A stretch of 64,000 nt of DNA from Diplolepis rosae (lineage: Eukaryota; Arthropoda; Insecta; Hymenoptera; Diplolepididae), in assembly GCA_030998225.1 (NCBI GenBank), contig JAPYXD010000686.1:2356001-2420000 (forward strand). Direction: 5' to 3'. The position numbers and the translations under genes are program-made. This document shows positions 42,547 to 52,400 of the stretch, in pieces; position 1 is the stretch's first letter, and each line of letters begins with the position of its first letter. A model generated the notes under the pieces. The model was given only the letters and a program-made list of their open reading frames with translations. It made no database searches and had not been told where the DNA came from.

Positions 42547-43327
42547 GAAATGAAAATACGTTTTTTTTGGTGAAATCACTTTTATTGGTCAGTATATCTC
42601 CCATAAGATCAATACATGTGGTCCAACGGTCTTCCAACTTATTTATCCCATCATGGAAATGACTTTCTGCAAGTCCTGCAAAATACTCCTCTACGACGGC
42701 TATAACCTCTTCGTTTGATGAAAAATGCTTCCCACGAAGGAATTTCTTGAGGTGTGGGAACAGCTAGAAGTCAGAGGGAGCTAAATCAGGCGAATAAGGT
42801 GGATGCTGCAACAATTCGTACTTTAATTCGGTTATTTTAGTGATGGTTTTTTGAGATGTGTGAGCGGGTGCATTGTCTTGATGAAAAAGGATTTTTTTCT
42901 TCTGCATACCGGGTCTTTTTTCACGAATTTTTGCATCCAATTGATTTAAAAGGTTACAATAATATTCAGAATTTATTGTTTTGCCAGTTTGGCGATAATC
43001 CACCAACGAAATCCCTTTTGCATCCCAAAAAACTGATGCTAACACCTTCGCCGATTTCTGGACACGAACTCGCTTCAGTACCGAAGTGCCTGGTTCACAC
43101 CACTCCTTAGCCTCTTTTTTTGATTCAGGATCATGATGGAAGACCCAAGTCTCATCCATAGTGATGAATCGACGCAAAAAATCCTTTTTATCCTTTCGAA
43201 AACGCTCCAAATGTTGCTCAGAAAGTCGCATTCACAACACTTTCACCATTTTTGTATGAATTTCCGTTGCTGATAAACCTTCCAAAACAAAGAATTTTAT
43301 CACTGCACGATATTCGGTTTTTTCCAT
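42527..43327 (-). pseudogene. mariner transposase, broken
   Basis: The minus-strand reading frame starts at ATG 43325-43327 (MEKTEYRAVIKFFVLEGLSA). It runs 31 codons to a TGA at 43232-43234 and continues in the same frame with RLSEQHLERFRKDKKDFLRR. The family would normally have some 80-95 more residues here (the helix-turn-helix region and linker), so this is the deletion point. The catalytic domain keeps all three acidic residues: D of ITMDETW, D of HQDNAPAH and D of LAPSD, the last two separated by 34 residues. A TAG at 42764-42766 just after SDF interrupts the C-terminus, which otherwise reads on (LKKFLRGKHFSSNEE) to a stop inside the left terminal repeat. The intact enzyme would cut and paste the element at TA; this copy cannot make it. 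Confidence 0.93.
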
Positions 43328-43478
43328 TGTACAAAAATACACTGAAACGTCAACTTCAAATGGCTTGTAAACAAACAATGAATTGACAGAGTGGAATGAC
43401 ACTTTGGGTATGTTCATATGAAAGATGAAATCTTAAAATGGCGTAGAAATTTTGGTTCTTCTACTGCTCTATAGATGT

Positions 43479-43506
43479 CGCTTTCAAAACTTTTTGAACA
43501 ACCTAG
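43479..43506 (-). repeat. mariner right terminal inverted repeat
   Basis: Plus-strand sequence CGCTTTCAAAACTTTTTGAA followed by CAACCTAG, next to the TA at 43507-43508. Confidence 0.93.
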
Positions 43507-43508
43507 TA

Positions 43509-43967
43509 TATGCAGGAGTTATCTTACTGAGCGATTCCATTGTAACATTCATTTAATTATACTGATCTTGCTCAGTCCTTTTTGGATGACAATTTTTCTG
43601 CAGGAAAGCAAGCATGTGTTGTATGTAAATAAGGAGGTTATTGTGTTATTTGTATCACTTTACTTTGAAAAAGGAATGTCCCTCATACGTTTAAATTTTG
43701 CAGATAGAGCAGGTTTTCTGACAAACCTTTTGTCGTGCTCTCCAAGGATGAAACACCCTGTATAACCCGTTTAACTTTTTCAAATGGATTCCTTTTTGGT
43801 TCGCAACTGTTTCCCTAGAAACTTTTTAATAGTTTGTAAAACATTGTTCAAGTGTTGGCAGGGACGAAGTTGGAGCCTGCCCGACGCTATCTTGTCGAGT
43901 TTCTGCCAAAGCTGCCTAGACCGGGTGCCAAAGTTATTGTGGTAATCCAAGAAAATTGATAGCCATC
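43509..43967. other. Upstream flank of the BEN-like gene, no gene recognised
   Basis: About 460 bp of unique-looking sequence between the mariner and the first exon. It contains ACACCCTGTATA at 43753-43764, whose complement resembles the ends of some arthropod DNA elements. A short open stretch (about 43855-43953, LEPARRYLVEFLPKLPRPG and on) ends at a stop. It probably includes the promoter and 5' untranslated region, but no TATA box or initiator can be chosen with confidence. Confidence 0.45.
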
Positions 43968-44278
43968 ATGGTCCAATGGATAATAGTTTGGTGTGAAACT
44001 GATAAATCACATTCGCTTCTACGTGATGACGATTTATTTTGTGACCTCGAACAATTAAAAGTTAACGACGAATATAATATAATGAACTAGTGAAGAAGCT
44101 CAAGGAGTCAAATGCATCGAATAAGGAGAAAAAGCCATCATTCCATGTTGACAGACCTCGCCGCTCTGCAGTTAAATCCCAGGAAACTTTAGCTATGAAT
44201 TAAAAGCAAGATAGATGTACGAAGAAGACTCTGTCTGCAGCCAAATCTACAGTTACAACTAAAAGTCATAGAAAAAAC
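43968..44278 (+). pseudogene. Exon 1 of the BEN-like gene, frameshift and stop
   Basis: ATG at 43968 opens MVQWIIVWCETDKSHSLLRD and continues to EQLKVNDEYNIMN before a TAG at 44088. A frame differing by one base then reads VKKLKESNASNKEKKPSFHV and DRPRRSAVKSQETLAMN up to TAA at 44201-44203. The same frame continues as KQDRCTKKTLSAAKSTVTTK to the donor AAAAAC|GTAAGT at 44278/44279. The net change is one missing base (or two extra). The frame after the lesions joins exon 2 correctly, which supports the exon being real. Confidence 0.65.
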
Positions 44279-46125
44279 GTAAGTTTCTAGTGTCTTCTAA
44301 ATTATCTTTTCTGCTTGTGTCCTTTAGAGTCATGTGTCTCAAGTAACTGTTTCTTTAACCCTGTTCGGGAAGATAATGTTAAGGCTGGTCCATCAACCGG
44401 AATGAAACCTCTTGCTAAGGTTATACTTTGTGAATTTTAAGTGATGAATTCTTTCTCTGTGCATCAGCTACTTGAGAGTGAGTATTCTGATACTGATACC
44501 TTCTCATCATTTAAACCTCCTCCATCCTCTCCAAAACCTGAGAGTATTGATGAAAGTAAACACCGTGAGTCAATGCGGGTAAGTTCATATTCTGTTTTGT
44601 TGACTCTTTGAATTGATTCAGTACTTTGCCTTGAGACCATATAGTTCACGCGATTGCAGAGCAAGTTACTTTATGGCAATTTCAGGTTAACCCTAAAGAA
44701 ACTGAGAATGTTTTTCGTGATACTGATTCAAATGACAATGTGTTGAGGAGCACAGGATCCAAAAAGATTCGGAAAAGCAGAGGCAAGAAGGATGAAATTG
44801 ATCTATTCTATGTGTGGAAGCACACAGTTTTCGGAGAGGAAAGTGAGGATAAGAGTGAAGAGAGCGCCCAATTGTGTTTGTCGAATTCGAAAGGACTCGA
44901 AAGGACAAGAAAAGGGAAAAGCAGTGTGAAAGTACATAAAAAATCTAAGTTGTTGACGGAAGAACTTAAGGATATAAGTAACATTATGCATAATTCTAGG
45001 AAGAGAAGTAATGCCTCACAGCAAGAAGAAAATAAAATTAGAAGCCACGGAAGTGGAGATGAAAAGGACCCTGTTGATCAAGCAAAGCCATCCGAGGACA
45101 AAGGGCGTTCACTTACTCCTCAATCACCAGGGAAACAAAAATGTGAGCAATCCTATTTTGTTCAATCTTTCTTACAAGTTTTTGTCAGAATTTTGCTTAG
45201 GCTATTTATATTTTGTGGTATTCAGGGAATCCTTATGTTAATTGTGAATGTCATGGAATTCAAGTTTGTTTTGTGTTCTTGTTTTCAGCTCCAAAGGTGC
45301 CTGTTTTTGGTTTAGGGGCTCTCTCTGATTCTGAACAAGAGGAAGGTAAGATTACAACTGTCATCTTTTTGTGTAACATCTTTTAGCAAGCACATGAAGT
45401 AATGATTTATGCACAGCTTGTGTTGTGAAGTTTTGAAACTCATTCTGGGCCTTGTGTTTTGCATTCTAGGTCATGACAAGGATAAAGGGAAAAATAGAAA
45501 GGAAAAGTGTGAGTCGTCACCTGCTCCAACGTTTTCTGAAGTAATGTTCAGATACTCTAGTGATGATCCAGATGTGAGTCAGTTTTCTTTCGATCCATTC
45601 AGGTCTAAGACTATGTTCAGCTAATTGAACTGTGTCTTTTTGTGTTAATACAGGTGGCTGCTCTGAAGAGTTCGGTTGAAAACAATACTGTTTACATTGG
45701 CATCTCAGCATTAAAGACAGCTAGAGGTGCCACAAATGCCAAAGTTTTTTCGAGGTGCCTACTGGAGGGAATTTTTTCGGATGATAATGATGAATACCGA
45801 GCTGGAGGAAAGGCTAACATTGTGCGGAAGCCCCAACTGGATCAAAATGCAATTAGCGTTATAATTGGTAAGCTATGGCCTATTTAATGCTTCTGCTATC
45901 GTTGTTTCTCTCATAACTTCATTTGTATAATTTTAATATTTTCATCTCCTTTCAGACGTGGCCATAGCCCGACAAAAGACGAAAGACTGGAAACCATCTC
46001 ATGATAGGGACAAATTGAAGTGTGCTCTCCGCCAGAAGTTAGTTGACATCCGTCCAAAACTCAAGAAGCGGTTTGAATCTGTGGAAGAGACTGAATCAGC
46101 TAGTCGTGGCAATAGTGATGACTGA
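43968..46125 (+). CDS. BEN-domain-like gene, eight exons, first exon damaged
   Basis: Exons: 43968-44278, 44330-44419, 44468-44578, 44686-45142, 45289-45345, 45470-45573, 45654-45867 and 45956-46125, about 500 codons. Introns are 48-146 bp with GT-AG ends, and phases agree across every junction. The N-terminus reads MVQWIIVWCETDKSHSLLRD. The middle is charged and low in complexity, rich in K, E, S and D. Exons 7-8 carry a BEN-like fold: NNTVYIGISALKTA, FSRCLLEGIFSDD, QLDQNAISVII, then CALRQKLVDIRPKLKKRF. BEN domains bind DNA or chromatin proteins in transcriptional regulators and insulator factors, so a nuclear role is likely; no orthologue is named. Exon 1 has a frameshift near 44085 and a TAA at 44201-44203. 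Either this is a young pseudogene, the sequence has errors, or translation starts later (ATG at 44402 in exon 2). Confidence 0.72.
44330..44419 (+). CDS. BEN-like gene exon 2
   Basis: Thirty codons, phase 0 at both ends: SCVSSNCFFNPVREDNVKAG then PSTGMKPLAK. The acceptor is CCTTTAGAG|TCA; an AG two bases earlier would shift the frame. The donor AAG|GTTATA is weak. The ATG at 44402 is the first in-frame methionine downstream of the exon 1 stop. Confidence 0.7.
44468..44578 (+). CDS. BEN-like gene exon 3
   Basis: Thirty-seven codons, phase 0: LLESEYSDTDTFSSFKPPPS and on to KHRESMR. Serine- and proline-rich. Acceptor GCATCAG|CTA, donor CGG|GTAAGT. Confidence 0.75.
44686..45142 (+). CDS. BEN-like gene exon 4, charged linker
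   Basis: The largest exon, 152 codons plus one base. It begins VNPKETENVFRDTDSNDNVL and ends SLTPQSPGKQK. It is lysine/serine/glutamate-rich with basic runs (KKIRKSRGKK, KVHKKSK, RKRS), which may act as nuclear localisation signals. Acceptor TTTCAG|GTT, donor AAAT|GTGAGC (phase 1). Confidence 0.78.
45289..45345 (+). CDS. BEN-like gene exon 5
   Basis: A 57-base exon completing a split serine codon and reading PKVPVFGLGALSDSEQEE. Acceptor TTTTCAG|CTC, donor GAAG|GTAAGA (phase 1). Confidence 0.75.
45470..45573 (+). CDS. BEN-like gene exon 6
   Basis: Thirty-four codons after a split glycine codon: GHDKDKGKNRKEKCESSPAP then TFSEVMFRYSSDDPD. Acceptor ATTCTAG|GTC, donor GAT|GTGAGT (phase 0). Confidence 0.75.
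45654..45867 (+). CDS. BEN-like gene exon 7, first part of the BEN-like domain
   Basis: Seventy-one codons plus one base. It reads VAALKSSVENNTVYIGISAL, then FSRCLLEGIFSDDNDEYRAG and KPQLDQNAISVII. The hydrophobic and Leu-Asp-x-Asn pattern fits the first two-thirds of a BEN domain. Acceptor TACAG|GTG, donor ATTG|GTAAGC (phase 1). Confidence 0.78.
45956..46125 (+). CDS. BEN-like gene exon 8, domain end and stop
   Basis: Completes a split aspartate codon and reads DVAIARQKTKDWKPSHDRDK then LKCALRQKLVDIRPKLKKRF, the basic C-terminal helix typical of BEN domains. An acidic tail (FESVEETESASRGNSDD) ends at TGA 46123-46125. Acceptor CTTTCAG|ACG. Confidence 0.78.
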
Positions 46126-46395
46126 TATCTTCCAAAGTACCATTCGAGAGTCCCTTCACCAAGATTCTTTAGTCTACTTGTTGAATGTCCTCTGAAAGAA
46201 TTATTATGAGTTTAAAATTTTTGATTCAGTTTTCCTATTTCAAAGGTTAATTTTTTTCCATTGTTTTTTCTTATGAGAGATTGATCTCATCTTAATGATA
46301 AGTAAATAAAGAAATATAATATAACTTGAACTTACTTGAATTTTTCTACAAAATATTTTATACCTTCCAAAGAATTTCTCAATCTTTTGTAAATA
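46126..46395 (+). other. 3' flank of the BEN-like gene
   Basis: AT-rich 3' untranslated or flanking sequence without an open frame. It holds one clear polyadenylation signal and ends where recognisable 153-bp satellite begins (GTATTGAGCTGC at 46396). Confidence 0.65.
46305..46310 (+). promoter_or_regulatory. Polyadenylation signal AATAAA
   Basis: AATAAA lies 180 bp after the stop codon of the BEN-like gene, in the correct orientation and just before the satellite. It is the most likely 3' end signal. Confidence 0.6.
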
Positions 46396-47000
46396 GTATT
46401 GAGCTGCTTTTGATATTTCAAATTTTTTATTCACATTTTGAGGCGCTTGAGATTGAAAAAGTCAAATATTCCCTCTACGAATGGGGATGAAAATTCATTT
46501 GTAGGTAATTGTCAATGAATACTACAATATTGAAGTATTAAATTTTAAGTATTGAGCTGCGTTTGATATTTCACATTTTTAGGCACTTGGGGTTGAAAAG
46601 GACAAAAATTCCCGGTACGAACAGAGATGAAAATTATTTTGTAGTTGAAAGTCACTCAATGCTACAATATTTGAGTATAAAATTTCCGGTATCGAGATTA
46701 GTTTGAACGCACAAATTTTGTATTCACATTTTGAGGCGCTTGGGTTGAAAACGTCAAACATTCCGTCTACGTATGGGGATAAAAATTCATTTGTATGTAA
46801 TTGTCACTGAATTCTACAATATTCAGGTTTAAAATTTTAGGTATTGAGCTGCGGGTGATATTTCAAATTTTTTATTTACATTTTAAGGCACTTGGGACTG
46901 TAAATGACAAACATCTCCGCTAGGTATGGAAATGAAAATTTTTTTCTGACAAATTGGCACTAAATTCATACAATCTTCAGGTTTAAAATTTTAGGTATTG
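46396..47000. repeat. Degenerate edge of satellite B
   Basis: The first four monomers differ from the rest far more than internal monomers differ from each other. Examples are GGCGCTTGAGATTGAAAAAG at about 46440, GGGGTTGAAAAGGACAAAAA at about 46588, and a monomer at about 46887-46990 that mixes A-type and B-type features (GACTGTAAATGACAAACATC). This gradient is what unequal exchange predicts at an array edge. Confidence 0.85.
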
Positions 47001-49439
47001 AGCTGCGTTTGATATTTCAAATTTTTTATTTACATTTTCAGGCACTTGGGATTGAAAACGTCAAACATTCCCTCTACGTTTGGGGATAAAAATTCATTTG
47101 TAGGTAATTGTCACTGAATCCTACAATATTCAGGTTTAAAATTTTAGGTATTGAGCTGCGTTTGATATTTTAAATTTTTTATTTACATTTTCTGGCACTT
47201 GGGATTGAAAACGTCAAACATTCCTTCTACGTATGGAGATAAAAATTCATTTGTAGGTAATTGTCACTGAATTCTACAATATTCAGGTTTAAAATTTTAT
47301 GTATTGAGCAGCGTGTGATATTTCAAATTTTTTATTTACATTTTCTGGCACTTGGGATTGAAAACGTCAAATATTCCCTCTACGTATGGGGATAAAAATT
47401 CATTTGTAGGTAATTGTCACTGAATACTACAATATTGAAGTATGAAATATTAGATATTGAGCTGTGTTTGATAATTTAAATTTTTTATTCTCATTTTTAG
47501 GCACTTGGGATTGAAAACGTCAAACATTCCCTCTACGTATGGGGATAAAAATTTATTTGTAGGTAATTGTCACTGAATACTACAATATTCAGGTTTAAAA
47601 TTTTAGGTATTGAGCTGCGTTTGATATTTCAAATCTTTTATTTACATTTTCAGGCACTTGGGATTGAAAACGTCAAATATTCCCTCTACGAATGGGGATA
47701 AAAATTCATTTGTAGGTAATTGTCACTGAATACTACAATATTGAAGAATGAAATATTAGATATTGAGCTGCGTTTGATATTTTAAATTTTTTATTCACAT
47801 TTTTAGTCACTTGGGATTGAAAACGTCAACATTCCCTCTACGTATGGGGATAAAAATTCATTTTTAGGTAATTGTCACAGAATACTACAATATTGAAGTA
47901 TGAAATATTAGATATTGAGCTGCGTTTGATATTTCTAATTTTTTATTTACATTTTCAGGCACTTGGGATTGAAAACGTCAAACATTCCTTCTAAGTATGG
48001 GGATAAATATTCATTTGTAGGTAATTGTCACTGAATTCTACAATATTCAGGTTTAAAATTTTATGTATTGAGCAGCGTGTGATATTTCAAATTTTTTATT
48101 TACATTTTCTGGCACTTGGGATTGTTAACGTCAAATATTCCCTCTACGTATGGGGATAAAAATTCATTTGTAGGTAATTGTCACTGAATACTACAATATT
48201 GAAGTATGAAATATTAGATATTGAGCTGCGTTTGATATTTTAAATTTTTTATTCACATTTTTAGTCACTTGGGATTGAAAACGTCAACATTCCCTCTACG
48301 TATGCGGATAAAAATCCATTTCTAGGTAATTGTCACAGAATACTACAATATTCAAGTGTTAAATTTTAGGTATTGGGCTGTGTTTGATAATTTAAATTTT
48401 TTATTCACATTTTGAGGCACTTGGGATTGAAAACGTCAAACATTCCCTCTACGTATGGGGATAAAAATTCATTTGTAGGTAATTGTCACTGAATACTACA
48501 ATATTCAGGTTTAAAATTTTAGGTATTGAGCTGCGTTTGATATTTCAAATTTTTTATTTACATTTTTAGGCACTTGGGATTGAAAACGTCAAAAATTCCC
48601 TCTACGTATGGGGATAAAAATTCATTTGCAGGTAATTGTCACAGAATACTACAATATTCAAGTATTAAATTTTACGTATTGGGCTGTGTTTGATAATTTA
48701 AATTTTTTATTCACATTTTGAGGCACTTGGGATTGAAAACGTCAAACATTCCCTCTACGTATGGGGATAAAAATTAATTTGTAGGTAATGGTCACAGAAT
48801 ACTACAATATTGAAGTATCAGATATTAGATATTGAGCTGCGTTTGATATTTCAAATTTTTTATTCACATTTTTAGTCACTTGGTATTGAAAACGTCAACA
48901 TTCCCTCTACGTATGGGGATAAAAATTAATTTGTAGGTAATTGTCACAGAATACTACAATATTGAAGTATTAGATTTTAGGTATTGAGCAGCGTGTGATA
49001 TTTCAAATTTTTTATTTACATTTTCAGGCACTTGGGATTGAAAACGTCAAACATTCCCTCTACGTTTGGGGATAAAAATTCATTTGTATGTAATTGTCAC
49101 TGAATCCTACAATATTCAGGTTTAAAATTTTAGGTATTGAGCTGCGTTTGATATTTTAAATTTTTTATTTACATTTTCTGGCACTTGGGATTGAAAACGT
49201 CAAACATACCTTCTACGTATGGGGATAAAAATTCATTTGTAGGTAATTGTCACTGAATACTACAATATTGAAGTATGAAATATTAGATATTGAGCTGCGT
49301 TTGAAATTTCAAATTTTTTATTCACATTTTTAGTCATTTGGGATTGAAAACGTCAACATTCCCTCTACGTCTGGGGATAAAAATTCATTTTTAGGTAATT
49401 GTCACAGAATACTACAATATTCAAGTGTTAAATTTTAGG

Positions 49440-52400
49440 TATTGGGCTGTGTTTGATAATTTAAATTTTTTATCCACATTTTTAGGCACTTGGGGATTAA
49501 AATGATAAACATCCCCGCAAGGTATCGTAATAAAAAAAATTTTCTGACAAATTGGCACTAAATTCTACAATATTCAGGTTTAAAATTTTAGGTATTGAGC
49601 TGCGTTTGATATTTCAAATTTTTTATTTACATTTTCTGGCACTTGGGATTGAAAACGTCAAACATTCCCTCTACGTATGGGGATAAAAATTCATTTGCAG
49701 GTAATTGTCACAGAATACTACAATATTCAGGTTTAAAATTTTAGGTAATGAGCTGCGTTTGATATTTCAAATCTTTTATTTACATTTTCAGGCACTTGGG
49801 ATTGAAAACGTCAAACATTCCCTCTACGTATGGGGATAAAAATAAATTTGTAGGTAATGGTCAGAGAATACTACAATATTGAAGTATCAAATATTAGATA
49901 TTGAGCTGCGTTTGATATTTCAAATTTTTTATTCACATTTTTAGTCACTTGGTATTGAAAACGTCAACATTCCCTCTACGTATGGGGATAAAAATTAATT
50001 TGTAGGTAATTGTCACAGAATTCTACAATATTGAAGTATTAGATTTTAGGTATTGAGCAGCGTGTGATATTTCAAATTTTTTATTCACATTTTCTGGCAC
50101 TTGGGATTGAAAACGTCAAACATTCCATCTACGTATGGGGATAAAAATTCATTTGTAGGTAGTTGTCACTGAATACTGCAATATTGAAGTATGACATATT
50201 AGATATTGAGCTGCGTTTGATATTTCTAATTTTTTATTTACATTTTCAGGCACTTGGGATTGAAAACGTCAATCATTCCCTCTACGTATGGGGATAAAAA
50301 TTTATTTGTAGGTAATTGTCACTGAATACTACAATATTCAGGTTTAAAATTTTAGGTATTGAGCTGCGTTTGATATTTTAAATTTTTTATTTACATTTTC
50401 TGGCACTTGGGATTGAAAACGTCAAAAATTCCTTCTACGTATGGGGATAAAAATTCATTTGTAGGTAATTGTCACTGAATTCTACAATATTCAGGTTTAA
50501 AATTTTATGTATTGAGCAGCGTGTGATATTTCAAATTTTTTATTTACATTTTCTGGCACTTGGGATTGAAAACGTCAAATATTCCCTCTACTTATGTGGA
50601 TACAAATTCATTTGTAGGTAATTGTCACTGAATACTACAATATTGAAGTATGAAATATTAGATATTGAGCTGCGTTTGATATTTCAAATTTTTTATTCAC
50701 ATTTTTAGGCACTTGGGGATTAAAATGACAAACAACCCCGCAAGGTATCGTAAAAAAAAAATTTTCTGACAAATTGGCACTAAATTCAACAATATTCAGG
50801 TTTAAAATTTTAGGTATTGAGCTGCGTTTGATATTTCAAATTTTTTATATACATTTTCAGGCACTTGGGATTGAAAACGTCAAACACTCCCTCTACGTAT
50901 GGGGATAAAAATTCATTTGTAGGTAATTGTCACTGAATACTACAGTATTGAAGTATGACATTTTAGGTATTGAGCTGCGTTTGATATTTCTAATTTTTTA
51001 TTCACATTTTCTGGCACTTGGGATTGAAAACGTCAACATTCCCTCTACGTATGGGGATAAAAATTCATTTGTAGGTAACTGTCACTGAATACTGCAATAT
51101 TCAGGTTTAAAATTTTAGGTATTGAGCTGCGTTTGATATTTCAAATTGTTTATTCACATTTTTAGGCACTTGGGGATTAAAATGCCAAGCATCCTCGCAA
51201 GGTATCGTAATAAAAAAAAATTTCTAAAAAATTGGCACTAAATTCAACATTATTCAGGTTTAAAATTTAAGGTATTGAGCAGCGTGTGATATTTCAAATT
51301 TTTTATTTACATTTTCAGGCACTTGGGATTGAAAACGTCAAAAATTCCCTCTACGTATGGGGATAAAAATTCATTTGTAGGTAATTGTCACTGAATACTG
51401 CAATATTGAAGTATGACATTTTACGTATTGGGCTGTGTTTGATAATTTAAATTTTTTATTCACATTTTTAAGCACTTGGGGATTAAAATGACAAGCATCC
51501 TCGCAAGGTATCGTAATAAAAAAAATTTCTAAAAAATTGGCACTAAATTCAACAATATTCAGGTTTAAAATTTTAGGTATTGAGCTAAGTTTGATATTTC
51601 AAATCTTTTATTTACATTTTCAGGCACTTGGGATTGAAAACGTCAAACATTCCCTCTACGTATGGGGATAAAAATTTATTTGTAGGTAATTGTCACTGAA
51701 TACTACAATATTCAGGTTTAAAATTTTAGGTATTGAGCTGCGTTTGATATTTCAAATCTTTTATTTACATTTTCAGGCACTTGGGATTGAAAACGTCAAA
51801 TATTCCCTCTACGAATGGGGATAAAAATTCATTTGTAGGTAATTGTCACTGAATACTACAATATTGAAGTATGAAATATTAGATATTGAGCTGCGTTTGA
51901 TATTTTAAATTTTTTATTCACATTTTTAGTCACTTGGGATTGAAAACGTCAACATTCCCTCTACGTATGGGGATAAAAATTCATTTTTAGGTAATTGTCA
52001 CAGAATACTACAATATTGAAGTATGAAATATTAGATATTGAGCTGCGTTTGATATTTCTAATTTTTTATTTACATTTTCAGGCACTTGGGATTGAAAACG
52101 TCAAACATTCCTTCTAAGTATGGGGATAAATATTCATTTGTAGGTAATTGTCACTGAATTCTACAATATTCAGGTTTAAAATTTTATGTATTGAGCAGCG
52201 TGTGATATTTCAAATTTTTTATTTACATTTTCTGGCACTTGGGATTGTTAACGTCAAATATTCCCTCTACGTATGGGGATAAAAATTCATTTGTAGGTAA
52301 TTGTCACTGAATACTACAATATTGAAGTATGAAATATTAGATATTGAGCTGCGTTTGATATTTTAAATTTTTTATTCACATTTTTAGTCACTTGGGATTG

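Larger units (their letters stand above)
42519..43506 (-). mobile_element. mariner transposon, internally deleted
   Basis: This 988-bp element is bounded by TA on each side (42517-42518 and 43507-43508). It has inverted ends of about 28 bp: CTAGGTTGTTAAAAGAG on the left, and the complement of CTAGGTTGTTCAAAAAG on the right. Full-length mariners are usually about 1.3 kb, so about 300 bp is missing; the deletion lies in the DNA-binding half of the transposase. The encoded protein and ends match mariner-family elements by motif and arrangement; the subfamily is not resolved. Confidence 0.95.

Noticed and set aside
42856..43110. 84-codon plus-strand frame
   Set aside because: Antisense shadow of the mariner transposase.
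43475..43765. 96-codon open frame on the plus strand
   Set aside because: Starts inside the mariner terminal repeat, crosses the TA site, and has no recognisable domain.
43961..44040. tRNA A-box-like TGGTCCAATGG
   Set aside because: No B box at the right distance and no cloverleaf; the stretch reads as the N-terminus of the BEN-like protein.
44464..44991. Minus-strand frames of 62-71 codons
   Set aside because: Antisense shadows of exons 3-4 of the BEN-like gene.
45011..45241. 76-codon plus-strand frame overlapping exon 4
   Set aside because: Out of frame with the exon and running through the intron; the exon 4 frame explains the sequence better.
46240..46761. Minus-strand frames of 60-64 codons
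   Set aside because: They lie in the AT-rich 3' flank and degenerate satellite edge, with no domain or splice support.
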